DNA from: Phycisphaerae bacterium
Lineage (GTDB): Bacteria > Planctomycetota > Phycisphaerae > UBA1845
DNA length: 64,000 bases
NCBI GenBank assembly: GCA_029260015.1
Contig: JAJDEB010000014.1
Coordinates: forward strand, 1-64,000
Reading direction: 5' to 3'
Shown here: piece by piece, positions 35,800 to 45,676 of the stretch
How positions within the stretch are numbered: position 1 is the first letter of the stretch
Layout of the letters: each line of letters begins with the position of its first letter
The notes under the pieces: model-generated
Seen by the model: the letters and a program-made list of their open reading frames with translations, nothing else
Database searches by the model: none
Told to the model about the DNA's origin: nothing
Position numbers and translations under genes: made by a program

Positions 35800-38484
35800 T
35801 CAACCAGTGAAATTCTCTTGTATAGCCTTGAAGTCTTTGAGGTCTACGTCGCCATCCTGATCTGCATCAAAGGCTTCCAGGCAATCTGCCGTTGTCGGTG
35901 GTGGCGACGCCGGGTTCGGGGCAATGTCGGGCCCATTGAGGCAATCGAACATGACCCCGTAGTCGGCTAAATCGACATCACCGTCAACGTCGGCATCACC
36001 GAACTGGACGGCGCGGAACTGGCGCATCATGTCGTGGTCTTCGTGCTCGAGGATGTGGCAGTGGTACGGAAACAGTCCGGGGTAGTCTTCGAATCGCGTG
36101 ACCATCTTGACGAGTTTGAATGGTGGCACCATGACTGTGTCTTTCCAACCACCTTCATTGGGGGCGGCTGGTATTCGTGGACCGTTGGTCGTGATGTTCT
36201 CGCCGTCCACGGTGAAACTCTGCGAATAGAGCACCTGGAAGAAATCGAGATGCACGTGCATCGGGTGCGACATGCCCGACCGGTTAATGAACGTCCACGT
36301 CTCCGTCGTGCCGAGGCGCGGAAACTCAACAATGTCGCCCCAATGCAAACCGTTGATCTTCCACGCGGTTCCCGAACAAGCATGCGGAAGTTTTTGCAAA
36401 ACGAAATCGCGATTGATCAAAGCATCATCAGGATCCAAGACTTCCAAGGTCCGCAGCGATGTTGGAATCGGATCGGTCGAACCTGCCGCAGCCGTCACCA
36501 CAAACTTCATCACATCGGGAATCACGCCAATACCGGGTGTACCCGGGAACGGCGCGGGTGCGGAGTTGTTCAGCTCGATCTCGGCACCGTTCGGACTGGC
36601 AGAGAAATCGATGATTAAATCGGCGCGTTCTGCCGGCCCCAAGGTGACTTCCGAAAGGGTAACGGGAGCGGGCAACAAACCGCCATCGGTACCAATCTGC
36701 TGGAAGCTCTGCCCATTCGATAGCGAAAGCGTCAACGTGCGTGAGTTGCAACCGTTCAGCGCCCGGAAACGATACTTGCCTTGCTTGACTTCCATAAAGG
36801 GCATCGCCATCCCATTGACCACCATCGTGTCGCCGAAGAAATGGTCCGGTAGATCAGCCGGATACTTGAGCGATCCGTCTGGATTAAAACTACGATCCTG
36901 CAAGATAAGCGGCACTTCGAATTCGCCCGTAGGCAAACCCAACGACTCTTCAAATGCATCGCTGATGATGTAAGCACCTGCAAGCCCCATGTACACATTG
37001 AGGCGCGTGATTCCCAAGGCATGGTCGTGATACCAAAGCAACCCGGGCAACTGTTTGTTGGGGTACTCGTAGCTCAACATTGCGCCAGGCAAAAACGCAT
37101 CTTCAGGGTATCCATCCACATCGGCAGGCACATGACCACCATGCAAATGAACGACCGTCTTGGGCACATCCTCTGCACCGTGCGGACAGAGATTTACATC
37201 GAGATAGTGATCCGTGCGTGGTGAACCGTTGGAATTTTGGAGGTTGTTGATCCAGTTCACCGTGACCGGCTGATCGCGCGTGGCTAAGATCGTCGGTCCG
37301 GGATAAACGCCGTCGTACGTCCAAAGGGTGGTGGGTGGTAAATGACGATGAAGTTGCTGCTCAACTTGTACGATTTCGATGTCATAGGTCGCCTCCGCAC
37401 CGGCAGACCCAGTGGTCGGCGCCGCGATGGGAGGAATGGGCAATGGATCGAGATACGGCGTCAGTATGACTGGACACAAACCGTTGGTGCAAACACTGAG
37501 ATCGCCTTGGTATGTTCCGCCAGCCAGCGCACAATTGCTCTCGCTTTCAGATGTACAAGACCCATCGTTATGACAGCACGCTCCCATCACTGTCGTACAT
37601 GGGTTCGGAGAACAACTCGTACCATCGCCGTCATAGGTATCCCCCGCCAGATCACAGATGGACATGCTGGTGACGTAGCAGTTTCCGCCGGTCTCGCAAC
37701 ACGCCCCTAACGCTGACGGTGGTGTGTAATCGATCGTCAATTCAGGCCGGACGCCTGGGTTGGTGTTATCCTTGGAATCAAAGCGCTTTGATGAGCCACC
37801 GTTTTTTTCGTTGCCAATCAACGCCCATCCGAAGTTCGTCGCCGGGCTGTCGAGCCAACCCTGAACGTCGGAGACCATTCCCGTTGAACTGTTCCAAGTA
37901 TAAACCGCCACATCGATGATCGTTTGAGTACCGCTGGGGAAGGCTTCAAAATCGCCGCCCAACGTCGTCCAAAAGTCAGATGATCCCGGGCTGGAACTGT
38001 TGTAGCGAGCATACAACCAGGTGGCGTCGTTGTTCGTAACCAACGCCCCGCCCCCCTCGTTGCCTGAAGCGTGCGACGTGCCTTCCCCCCAGTCGGTCAG
38101 CAACCGATGCAGGGAAACGAATTCGGGTGAACCTGAAGTGCGGGACATCGACAGCGTCATCGTCACCGAATTGATGATCGAACCAGCCGGTACATTGGCT
38201 GCGACGTCGAATGCAATCAGACCACGTCGAACGTTTCCAACCCCAGTGGTGCCCGAAAAAAAGTGGTCACCGTCGCCGTTGCTGAGCGAATTGGATTCGC
38301 CAAAAATAGTATTGTCTTTGGCGGCTCTGACCGCAACAACATCGGCGCGCACGTCCGCAACAGGAATCCAAACCACAGAGACCGCAAGCACCACGTATTT
38401 TGCAAGACGCCTGCAATTGAAATTACGGTCGACATTGGTGATGCATGTCTTGTATTCCTGTTTTATGCTTGTCGTTTCACACAT
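35800..38484 (-). CDS. Secreted multicopper oxidase with DNRLRE and dockerin-like domains
   Basis: The product (894 residues from ATG at 38484) has a signal segment (YVVLAVSVVWIPVADVRA), a DNRLRE-like beta domain (about 50-255), two GACC...C cysteine repeats (258-337), a three-domain multicopper oxidase (about 365-828) and a dockerin-like pair of Ca loops at the end (DADVDGDVDLADYG and DADQDGDVDLKDF). Copper ligands are complete: HLHGGH, WYHDHALG, HPMHVHLDFF and YHCHILEHEDHDMM, the last with the His-Cys-His of type 1/type 3 copper. It most resembles CotA/bilirubin oxidase-like enzymes, which oxidise phenols, pigments or metals with O2. An in-frame ATG at 38559 directly after the protease stop is an alternative start. 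Confidence 0.88.
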   Translation of the reverse strand: MCETTSIKQEYKTCITNVDRNFNCRRLAKYVVLAVSVVWIPVADVRADVVAVRAAKDNTIFGESNSLSNGDGDHFFSGTTGVGNVRRGLIAFDVAANVPAGSIINSVTMTLSMSRTSGSPEFVSLHRLLTDWGEGTSHASGNEGGGALVTNNDATWLYARYNSSSPGSSDFWTTLGGDFEAFPSGTQTIIDVAVYTWNSSTGMVSDVQGWLDSPATNFGWALIGNEKNGGSSKRFDSKDNTNPGVRPELTIDYTPPSALGACCETGGNCYVTSMSICDLAGDTYDGDGTSCSPNPCTTVMGACCHNDGSCTSESESNCALAGGTYQGDLSVCTNGLCPVILTPYLDPLPIPPIAAPTTGSAGAEATYDIEIVQVEQQLHRHLPPTTLWTYDGVYPGPTILATRDQPVTVNWINNLQNSNGSPRTDHYLDVNLCPHGAEDVPKTVVHLHGGHVPADVDGYPEDAFLPGAMLSYEYPNKQLPGLLWYHDHALGITRLNVYMGLAGAYIISDAFEESLGLPTGEFEVPLILQDRSFNPDGSLKYPADLPDHFFGDTMVVNGMAMPFMEVKQGKYRFRALNGCNSRTLTLSLSNGQSFQQIGTDGGLLPAPVTLSEVTLGPAERADLIIDFSASPNGAEIELNNSAPAPFPGTPGIGVIPDVMKFVVTAAAGSTDPIPTSLRTLEVLDPDDALINRDFVLQKLPHACSGTAWKINGLHWGDIVEFPRLGTTETWTFINRSGMSHPMHVHLDFFQVLYSQSFTVDGENITTNGPRIPAAPNEGGWKDTVMVPPFKLVKMVTRFEDYPGLFPYHCHILEHEDHDMMRQFRAVQFGDADVDGDVDLADYGVMFDCLNGPDIAPNPASPPPTTADCLEAFDADQDGDVDLKDFKAIQENFTG

Positions 38485-38560
38485 AGCTTGTCGCCCGTTG
38501 TCCGTCTTCAAATCACATTCACCAATCTCTACGAAATCTCTGTTAGTAATATGCGTCATC

Positions 38561-41500
38561 TTATGGATTCGGCCCGCCCAGTTGCGTAGCGAACTCCGAC
38601 AAGTCGCCCGAGCCGACCGACGAATTACCATCCATGTCACCCGGTGTACAGAGTCCCAATGGACTCGTCGATCCCCAACATGCTTGGAATTCAGCAAAGT
38701 CTGCCAGGTCCACATCGCCATCATCGTCGAAATCGCCATCCCCGATATCGTTGCAAACGAACGCAGAGATATTGAATGCATCAAGCCCACCCTCGACGAC
38801 ATCTCCCGGCGATAAATCGCTTACTGAAAATCGGAGTCGATAGGTCGAACTTGCGGCGGTTTCTACACCCACTTCGATGCTGTCGGTTCGCCAACTGTCT
38901 AGTGCGGTCGTGTAACTGCGGATCGTTTGCCAGTTCGTACCGGCTGCATTGGTGGCGTACTCGACCTCCATTGAATCTTCCGAACCGAGTGGACCCGACG
39001 CAATATCGTTGAGCCAATACGCGTAGCCAACAGTACCACCGCCGGAGAGATCAAACACGGGAGACGTCAGAGTGGCTGTACCGTCGTCCACATCCGAGTT
39101 GCTGTCCACGGGATCATTCTCAGTCAGGTAACATTGCCCCGAACCATCTGAGTCGGTCACTGGGTCACCGCGATCAAAATTCACCGGGACACCCAATTCC
39201 CACTGGCCCTCAGCGGGACTGCCTGATGTCGTCCAACCCAAATCGGATTCGAAATTGTCGGCAAAGATTTGTTGATTCTGCCCTACGACTGCAGATATGA
39301 ACGATGATGGCGCATCAAATGGAAACGTCACTGTCGTCCCACCGTCGCCCTCGGCGCTGACGTAAAACTGAGCGGCGTCTGCACACGTAAATGGCGGCAG
39401 CGGTGCTTCATAGAGATCGCCACCCAACGGATTCAATGCGACTGTTTGGTATGAAACGAAGATGTTGGGACGGTAGTGAAGGGTGGGAGTTCCACCGACC
39501 ACGTTCTCACCCAAAGAAATCACTTGGACGTCGAAGTTCGTCGTGACGCCTGGCGCGACTTCATTGGGCGTTCCGGATGGGAACGTAATCGCCAGCGCCC
39601 CCGGTTCATCCACCGTGAAATCAGCGTTCGAAATGTCAAAGAACACGTTGTCGCTGCCCTTAATCTTCACCCGTGCGGTGCTTGACGGTGCGTTTGGCAC
39701 CACGATTGACTCGGTCCCGTCATTGGGCGTACCACCAGCCAACACGATCGGATAGGTTAGCCCACCGTCGGTCGAAAGCAGAATGTCCACGTTGGCCGCC
39801 GACACCGGAGCGCTGTTGGTCCCCGCGACATTCCATGTCACTGTCGCGACTCCAGACCAAACCTCACCACCATTGGGAGCCGTCATTTCAAACGGACCAG
39901 CTGCCGTGGTGACAGTCACTTGCATATCATCAAACTCGACTCCCCCACCGCCGGCTTGGTTGTCGCGAACAGTGCAACGGAAGTTCATCGTGCGATTGGT
40001 CGTGGGTAATTGCTCACCCGTTGCGGTTGTGTTGTTCAACAGATCATTTAGGCGCGGAAAAGTCCGCGTCGGATCGACTGTCGGATTGTAGGTGCGAAAC
40101 AAGGGGCTGCTCCCGTTGTCCGAACCAGACACCGCCTGTGCCGGTCCGAGGTCACGTTCTTCCCAACAATAGGTGATTGGATCGAAATCCGGGTCTGAAC
40201 CGCTCGCTGTCAACTCAAACGGCGTGTCTTGCGGTATCGTATGGTTCGACCCGGCATCGACAGTCGGATCGCTGTTCCCTGTCGCTGTCGTCACCGGACA
40301 GTTGTTGCCCGAACCTCCGGTGATGTGATTGCGAATCTCGCGGAAACTGTCGTGGTGAAAATACGGATCGCTATTCGATTGCAAATCATCGCCACCGCAT
40401 ATTCCCGCGTAGGCCATGATCGTCGAGCCGCTACCCGGTTCGTAAGCCGTCGATCCATTGCGGTTACCTCCCGAACAATTATTCGTGACGCCATTGAACG
40501 TGTGGTTGGCGCCGAATTGATGGCCCATCTCATGGGCGACGTAGTCGATGTAAAACGGATCACCGATCGGGCTTCCCTGACCTGTCACGCCCCTTGCTTT
40601 CGACCCCGAGCAAATCACGCCCAAGCTTGCAACACCGCCGCCACCCGTGCTGAACACATGACCGACATCATAATTTGAACTTCCGATCTCGCTATTGACG
40701 TTGTTTTGATTCTGCGTGAGCATCGCTACGCCGTCGTTGTTGGAATATGGATCGGGGTTGGCTGTGTAAATGAGCGAATCATTGTTGGCCACCAGTTCCA
40801 ACCGGACAGCCACTTCCGTTTCATACACACCGGTGACTCGGTTGATCGCGGTGACCACCGCCGCCAATCCCGATGGCACGGTCCCGCCATGAAACTGCGT
40901 GTATTCAGCCGTCGCCGCACACGCCAGTCGATACGTCCGCAACGTCTCAGCCGTCCGCTCAACGCCACGTCCATTGCCAGCGGAATCGCCAGCAGGCTCG
41001 GCGTCGGGGTTCGAAAAAAGCTGGCATTTGGGAAGCGCGTCGGGTCGGGCCAAGTCGCGCTTGAAGTAACTGGCATAATTCAGCGTGTCGCCTCGGTTGA
41101 TGGGATCGATATACACCGCACCATTCGGACTTAGGATCTGCGCATGAAATCCTGCAGGCGTCGAATCGAAGCGAACTGTAGCGTGCGGATCGTCGATGCC
41201 CTGCCCGTAGAATGTGCGAATCTCCGGATAGCGCGCTGCAAGTTCCGGAGCCATCACCGGCGCCTCGACGAATTTAAACCGGGCGAACGAACCATCGGGC
41301 ATCGGCAGTTCGATAATCGACTGCGTATCACGAACCGAGACATCAGCTTCCATCGCGACGTTTTCGAGTATCGCGTCGAGTTGCCGTGGTTCCAGAGTGA
41401 CGGCTTGATAAACTTGAGGACGCACCCAGGCGTCGGACACATTGCCTTCGATCAATGCTGGCTGCGCCGTGGACCAAACCAAATCTGCTGACTTCTGCTC

Positions 41501-41593
41501 CGGCAGTTGCGCGTTTGCCAACCCACCCCAGAACGCAACAATCACCATCCCCCACCCGGCAACAAAACGACCACCACACTGCATTGCTTGCAT
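38561..41593 (-). CDS. Secreted reprolysin-like zinc metalloprotease with dockerin-like end
   Basis: The 1010-residue product has a signal peptide (GMVIVAFWGGLANA), a propeptide of about 170 residues, and a catalytic domain with YVAHEMGHQFGANHTF (HExxHxxGxxH, around residue 350) and the Met-turn STIMAYAGICG. Two immunoglobulin/PKD-like domains follow, then a jelly-roll domain with FADNFESDLGW and TSPVFDLSGGG, and a dockerin-like end DGDFDDDGDVDLADFAEF and DMDGNSSVGSGDLSEF. AGGG lies about 6 nt before ATG. Likely a degrader of extracellular proteins. The oxidase gene starts within 80 nt downstream; they may form an operon. Confidence 0.88.
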   Translation of the reverse strand: MQAMQCGGRFVAGWGMVIVAFWGGLANAQLPEQKSADLVWSTAQPALIEGNVSDAWVRPQVYQAVTLEPRQLDAILENVAMEADVSVRDTQSIIELPMPDGSFARFKFVEAPVMAPELAARYPEIRTFYGQGIDDPHATVRFDSTPAGFHAQILSPNGAVYIDPINRGDTLNYASYFKRDLARPDALPKCQLFSNPDAEPAGDSAGNGRGVERTAETLRTYRLACAATAEYTQFHGGTVPSGLAAVVTAINRVTGVYETEVAVRLELVANNDSLIYTANPDPYSNNDGVAMLTQNQNNVNSEIGSSNYDVGHVFSTGGGGVASLGVICSGSKARGVTGQGSPIGDPFYIDYVAHEMGHQFGANHTFNGVTNNCSGGNRNGSTAYEPGSGSTIMAYAGICGGDDLQSNSDPYFHHDSFREIRNHITGGSGNNCPVTTATGNSDPTVDAGSNHTIPQDTPFELTASGSDPDFDPITYCWEERDLGPAQAVSGSDNGSSPLFRTYNPTVDPTRTFPRLNDLLNNTTATGEQLPTTNRTMNFRCTVRDNQAGGGGVEFDDMQVTVTTAAGPFEMTAPNGGEVWSGVATVTWNVAGTNSAPVSAANVDILLSTDGGLTYPIVLAGGTPNDGTESIVVPNAPSSTARVKIKGSDNVFFDISNADFTVDEPGALAITFPSGTPNEVAPGVTTNFDVQVISLGENVVGGTPTLHYRPNIFVSYQTVALNPLGGDLYEAPLPPFTCADAAQFYVSAEGDGGTTVTFPFDAPSSFISAVVGQNQQIFADNFESDLGWTTSGSPAEGQWELGVPVNFDRGDPVTDSDGSGQCYLTENDPVDSNSDVDDGTATLTSPVFDLSGGGTVGYAYWLNDIASGPLGSEDSMEVEYATNAAGTNWQTIRSYTTALDSWRTDSIEVGVETAASSTYRLRFSVSDLSPGDVVEGGLDAFNISAFVCNDIGDGDFDDDGDVDLADFAEFQACWGSTSPLGLCTPGDMDGNSSVGSGDLSEFATQLGGPNP

Positions 41594-41958
41594 GCTTTCC
41601 CTTCCCGATTGCGCACTGAGTCTGCGCAACGTCTGATAATTTTTGACCACCATTCTTAACTGAAACGCAAAGAGCAATTATAGCAACGCGATGTGTCGCG
41701 AGTGTTTCCGAAGTTTTGTTTTTCGACAAACCCGGCGTGCAAAGACGGGCAATAACCAATCCTCACAAACGGAAATTTCAGAAGTAAGACGATCGGCAGA
41801 CTCCGACGTGATCAAGAAATGAAAGCAACCTAGACGCAAGCTCGGCGCATGTTTTGAAACGTACCTACTAACAGATGCCCTTGAGTGCGAATCGGTCTAA
41901 GATGTGCTTGATCCAGGCGAGGATGGATCAACCGATTCAAAATGAATATCCTGGTCGC
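41594..41958. other. Divergent promoter region, protease / VOC gene
   Basis: About 300-360 nt depending on the VOC start. No hairpin or repeat was noticed; promoters for both directions are expected here. Confidence 0.3.
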
Positions 41959-42483
41959 ATGAGATCAAGATACGTTCGAATTGCACAAGACGCCCTGCTA
42001 ATTCCCACTCCGCCCGTCACCGGTGTCGCGGAAATCGTGCTCAGTGTGCGAGATTTGCCGACGATGCGTGAGTTTTATCGCTCGGTACTTGGGTTCAAGT
42101 TGTTCAGCCAAGGGTGCTACGAAACCGAATCGGGGCCGACCGAGGGCGGCAACCCGACGATTTGCTTCCTGACCATTCGCGACCTGGACACGCCGTTGGG
42201 GCGACATGGACACCCGCAACTTCTCGCGCTGATCGACCATCGACGCCACGTCTTTGCGAAACCGCGCTTCGATGGCCACGATGTGCGGCGCTCGACTTTG
42301 AACCACCTTGCCTTTGAGATTCCCCCGGATAGTTACGACGATCATAACACCCGACTCATCGAACTCGGACTCGATCCAACCTACTCTGCATTTCCGGCGA
42401 TGAATGCGAAGGCGATCTTCTTCAACGACCCGGAAGGCAACACGCTTGAATTGATCTGTTATGATTCGATCCGCCATGATTAG
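41959..42483 (+). CDS. VOC-fold (glyoxalase/dioxygenase-like) protein
   Basis: GVAEIVLSVRDLPTMREFYRSVLGF opens a VOC module (shown as its typical start, residues 20-45), and the second half has LNHLAFEIPPDSYDDHNTRL and KAIFFNDPEGNTLELIC. These are the paired beta-alpha-beta-beta-beta units; metal ligands may be a His of LNHLAF and the Glu in NTLELIC. Start is uncertain: ATG at 41959 is the closest to the domain, others are 41902 and 41923. It overlaps the next gene, suggesting joint translation. Substrate unknown. Confidence 0.8.
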   Translation: MRSRYVRIAQDALLIPTPPVTGVAEIVLSVRDLPTMREFYRSVLGFKLFSQGCYETESGPTEGGNPTICFLTIRDLDTPLGRHGHPQLLALIDHRRHVFAKPRFDGHDVRRSTLNHLAFEIPPDSYDDHNTRLIELGLDPTYSAFPAMNAKAIFFNDPEGNTLELICYDSIRHD

Positions 42484-43627
42484 GACTTATCATCACGCCC
42501 CCCGTGTTATGCAATGTTCGCTGCCGCAATACTTGATTGCCGTGTTAGCCGTGTTGGGTTTATTCACGCATGCGCAGGCGTCGGCAGCCCCATCGCAATC
42601 CCGAGCGCCAACACATTATCGTAGCATCGGCCACGGAGCCGTCGTATCACTCGACTGCCCCGATGGCATGGTCTGGATTCCCGGCGGCGTATTCGTCATG
42701 GGCAGCACCGACCCACTCGCCCGCGTGGACGAAGCCCCCAAACACCGCGTCCGCGTGGACGGAATCTGGATGGACGCGACCGAAGTCACCAACGCCCAGT
42801 TCCGCAAGTTCGTCAACGCAACAGGTTACGTCACCGTCGCCGAGAAACCAATCGACTGGGACGAACTCAAACGTCAACTCCCACCGGGCACACCGAAACC
42901 GCCTGACGACGCGCTGGAACCCGGCTCACTGGTGTTCGTCGCGCCCGATCATCCGGTGCGCGTTGCCGACTATCTGCAATGGTGGCAATGGACGCACGGT
43001 GCCAACTGGCGACACCCTGCCGGCCCGGACAGTTCCATCGAAAACCGCGACGATCTGCCGGTGGTTCACATTGCCTACGAAGACGCCCTGGCATATTGCA
43101 AGTGGGCTGGCCGATCCTTACCGACCGAATCGCAGTGGGAGTTCGCAGCCCGCGGCGGGTTGGCGGAGAAGGTGAATGTCTGGGGCGATGAGCCGGTCGA
43201 TGAAGAACGGGCCAACATCTGGCAGGGCCGATTCCCCTACGAAAACTCAGCCGCCGACGGATACGCACAAACCGCACCGGTCAGGAGCTTTCCGCCGAAT
43301 GGTTACGGTTTATACGATACTGCCGGAAACGTATGGGAATGGTGCAGCGATTTGTATCGACCCGATGAATACGCAAGGCGCGTCGGCCTCGCCGACCCAT
43401 CAAGAATCACGATCAACCCGAAAGGCCCACCGCGCAGCTTCGACCCGCGCAACCCAATAGCCCCCGAATCCCGAGTGCAAAGAGGCGGCTCATTCCTATG
43501 CCACGACAGCTACTGCGCAAGCTACCGCCCCAGCGCAAGAATGGCCTGCCCAACAGACACCAGTTCGCAAAACGTAGGCTTCAGAACAATTCTAACACCA
43601 ACGATGTGGCTGGCCCAAAACTTCTAA
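42476..43627 (+). CDS. Formylglycine-generating enzyme, exported
   Basis: The FGE/SUMF1 fold is complete: MVWIPGGVFVMGSTDP, HRVRVDGIWMDATEVTN, PVVHIAYEDALAYCKWAGR, LPTESQWEFAARGG, GNVWEWCSDLY and RVQRGGSFLCHDSYCASYR. The last motif keeps both active-site cysteines (about residues 342 and 347) of true FGEs, which convert a sulfatase Cys to formylglycine using O2 and copper; most bacterial look-alikes lack them. An N-terminal signal (YLIAVLAVLGLFTHAQASA) indicates export. ATG at 42476 overlaps the VOC gene by 8 nt; 42461 and 42509 are alternatives. No sulfatase gene is in the window. Confidence 0.85.
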   Translation: MIRTYHHAPRVMQCSLPQYLIAVLAVLGLFTHAQASAAPSQSRAPTHYRSIGHGAVVSLDCPDGMVWIPGGVFVMGSTDPLARVDEAPKHRVRVDGIWMDATEVTNAQFRKFVNATGYVTVAEKPIDWDELKRQLPPGTPKPPDDALEPGSLVFVAPDHPVRVADYLQWWQWTHGANWRHPAGPDSSIENRDDLPVVHIAYEDALAYCKWAGRSLPTESQWEFAARGGLAEKVNVWGDEPVDEERANIWQGRFPYENSAADGYAQTAPVRSFPPNGYGLYDTAGNVWEWCSDLYRPDEYARRVGLADPSRITINPKGPPRSFDPRNPIAPESRVQRGGSFLCHDSYCASYRPSARMACPTDTSSQNVGFRTILTPTMWLAQNF

Positions 43628-43696
43628 AAATGACGTGGGTCCGGTCATCGAACCGACAGAGGTACGAGTGTTTGGACGATCGCACAACCAACACAT

Positions 43697-44113
43697 TTAA
43701 CATTCAAAACAGGGGATCGCGTCTGACGCAAGCTTATCTGCGGACAACACTGCTTTTTCATAAGGACTATAGACGACTGCGTCATAAGAACCCGCAAGCG
43801 CAGCCGACGCGACCAATGTACATCCGCACTCAATCAAATCGCCGCCCCACCGAAATGTAATACACCGGTTTCTGTCACCTACAGATTTCGCGCATTCCGG
43901 ATAGTGTTTGAGTACGTCCTTTGCGTCTTCAAAGTAAATCTCAAAACCGCTGACCTTGCCGTTGACATTGCATGGCGAGAATCCCATGTCATTGCCAATG
44001 TCCATTTCGCGATCGAGCTCAATTGGAAAACCCAATTCGCCGATTCGCTCTTGCCAATCATCCCTTGTAGGCATGTTCGATGAGCGAAGAAATGCGTGAA
44101 GCTCCATTGACAT
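43697..44113 (-). CDS. Hypothetical small cytosolic protein
   Basis: GGAG lies 6 nt before ATG at 44113. The 138 residues have no signal or membrane segment. The end contains RCITFRWGGDLIECGCTLVASAALA and DAVVYSPYEKAVLSADKL (two motifs), a pattern I associate with orphan families found near toxin-immunity genes, but I cannot name the family. It is followed upstream by a SUKH gene on the same strand. Confidence 0.6.
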   Translation of the reverse strand: MSMELHAFLRSSNMPTRDDWQERIGELGFPIELDREMDIGNDMGFSPCNVNGKVSGFEIYFEDAKDVLKHYPECAKSVGDRNRCITFRWGGDLIECGCTLVASAALAGSYDAVVYSPYEKAVLSADKLASDAIPCFEC

Positions 44114-44203
44114 TGGCAACTCCGATTTAATGAAGTCGAAACCTCAGATCGATACTGAAATCCACGGATGTTGGGGAGAATGATTAAACCTATTCAGTTG
44201 TGG

Positions 44204-44911
44204 TTACCCAAGGCGGCTGGCCCAGTATTCTCGTGCGTTGCCGCCTGCGCCTTCGGGATCTATCGCCAGGAAATCGAAAAGATGTTTTCGTTTGAGTTCT
44301 ACGGATTCTTGTGTGTCGGTCTCTGAATCAAGATGTAGAAAATCTACCAAAGATTCTGCTTCAAAGAGCAAGCACTCAAACATCTTTGTGGAAGACGAAA
44401 ACATTGGGTTGATTTCCTTATCAGTGCCTACCCATTCGTGATCCCAAAAAACGATTGCACAGTCACCGTCTGAACGCCGCTGCCCGAAATCGAGACAGAC
44501 AGGACCTGCATCCATAAATGATTCCTCCCCAATTGGAACCAAGTGTGAACCACAACGAACATGCTCACGAAGCCAGTCATATTTGCTAAGCAAGTCATCT
44601 TTCCATCGGCCGACTAAATGTTGTTCAAAACGCAGACATGATTCCGTCAATTCGTAGAAGTGCTTGTATTCCAGTAACGCCGCGTAAAGTTTGGGTAATG
44701 GGCCGCCGAAATGCAGTTCAAGTTCTTCAATGTCACTCTTTGAAACTGTGCTGTCGATGGCATTCCACGGAATCCAATCGTCTCGCTGCGGGCGGTCGAC
44801 GCTGCGCATCTCAACCGGCATCCGAGGATCGGGCACCCTCATCGTGTCGCTGCGCCGCAATCCGGCCAGCGCACAGTCAACGTACATAGTTACAATGGCC
44901 TGCTCTGACAT
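44204..44911 (-). CDS. SMI1/KNR4 (SUKH) family protein
   Basis: ATG at 44911 follows AAGG at 5 nt; the longer frame would run into tRNA-Phe. DSTVSKSDIEELELHFGGPL and KLYAALLEYKHFYEL form the helix-strand start of the SUKH fold, with GEESFMDAGPVCLDFGQR and GDCAIVFWDHEWVG in the later strands. SUKH proteins are often immunity proteins for contact-dependent or secreted nuclease toxins, but others have housekeeping roles. No toxin gene is adjacent. 235 residues, cytosolic. Confidence 0.75.
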   Translation of the reverse strand: MSEQAIVTMYVDCALAGLRRSDTMRVPDPRMPVEMRSVDRPQRDDWIPWNAIDSTVSKSDIEELELHFGGPLPKLYAALLEYKHFYELTESCLRFEQHLVGRWKDDLLSKYDWLREHVRCGSHLVPIGEESFMDAGPVCLDFGQRRSDGDCAIVFWDHEWVGTDKEINPMFSSSTKMFECLLFEAESLVDFLHLDSETDTQESVELKRKHLFDFLAIDPEGAGGNAREYWASRLG

Positions 44912-45020
44912 TCTTGCCTTTCGACCTTTTGAAGCACAATACACCGGGATTCGAATCTCGGCGTACTCATGCGCACAAAAATACCCCCGCAAACCTAAAT
45001 TTGCGAGGGTCATTGCCGAC

Positions 45021-45093
45021 TGGGCGGGGGCGGACTTGAACCGCCGACACATGGATTTTCAGTCCATTGCTCTACCAACTGAGCTACCCGCCC
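45021..45093 (-). tRNA. tRNA-Phe (GAA)
   Basis: The minus strand folds as a full cloverleaf of 73 nt: acceptor GGGCGGG/CCCGCCC, D arm AGCTCAGTTGGTAGAGC, anticodon arm ATGGA-CTGAAAA-TCCAT with anticodon GAA, and T arm GGCGG-TTCAAGT-CCGCC. The discriminator base is A; CCA is not encoded. Confidence 0.95.
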
Positions 45094-45676
45094 GAAGGGT
45101 CTGTTTCATGGGCCTTGGCGTCGTTTTTCAAACTGGCCGCTTTTGTCGACCGGCTTGTGATATCCTGCTCTTGACGCCTGTCTCATGCTCTTCGGACTTT
45201 CGCGATCTGCCCTTGACCGGTTCGTGCTCGTTGGCCGTTTCTGGCGCTTTATCGGTGAACTTCTGGTGCGAATCGCGAATTCGAACGCGGCGTTTATAAC
45301 GCCCAAGTCGGATGATGACAACCCCGCCAGACGACAACCCTGCCAGACGCCCGAATCACCGACCGGTGTCCATTGGCGGGCGATTTACACCCTTTCCCTT
45401 GCGCTGATGTCAAACCGAGCCCCCGGACGGCTATGGGTTGTTGGATCGATCGTGCGGTCGATCCGCCAGCCTGCTCGGGGTCGCGATCGGGGGCGAATGC
45501 CTCTGCCGCACCCCGAGCTACTGTTGGCGCTGTGCATATGGGCCATCCGGCTGTTCAACTCCGCACGCCCATCATCCGTATAGACCCCCTCCTGCAAGCT
45601 TGTAATCAATTCGCCGTAGTTCACTGCGTGCGGTCTGACCGTTTGCGAGTTTTTACCGGAGGCCATAACGCAATCC
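45094..45676. other. Gene-free stretch
   Basis: About 580 nt between tRNA-Phe and the next gene. Open frames here lack ribosome sites and look random. Only a short direct repeat, ACAACCCCGCCAGACG and ACAACCCTGCCAGACG (near 45318-45355), was noticed. Nothing else recognised. Confidence 0.4.

Noticed and set aside
35800-38802. Full 1000-codon frame as the oxidase gene
   Set aside because: Its first 80 codons lie inside the upstream protease gene and look random; the signal peptide points to a start at 38484 or 38559.
45185-45583. 132-codon frame in the gap after tRNA-Phe
   Set aside because: Arg/Pro/Leu-rich composition typical of a chance frame, no ribosome site, and several competing frames on both strands.
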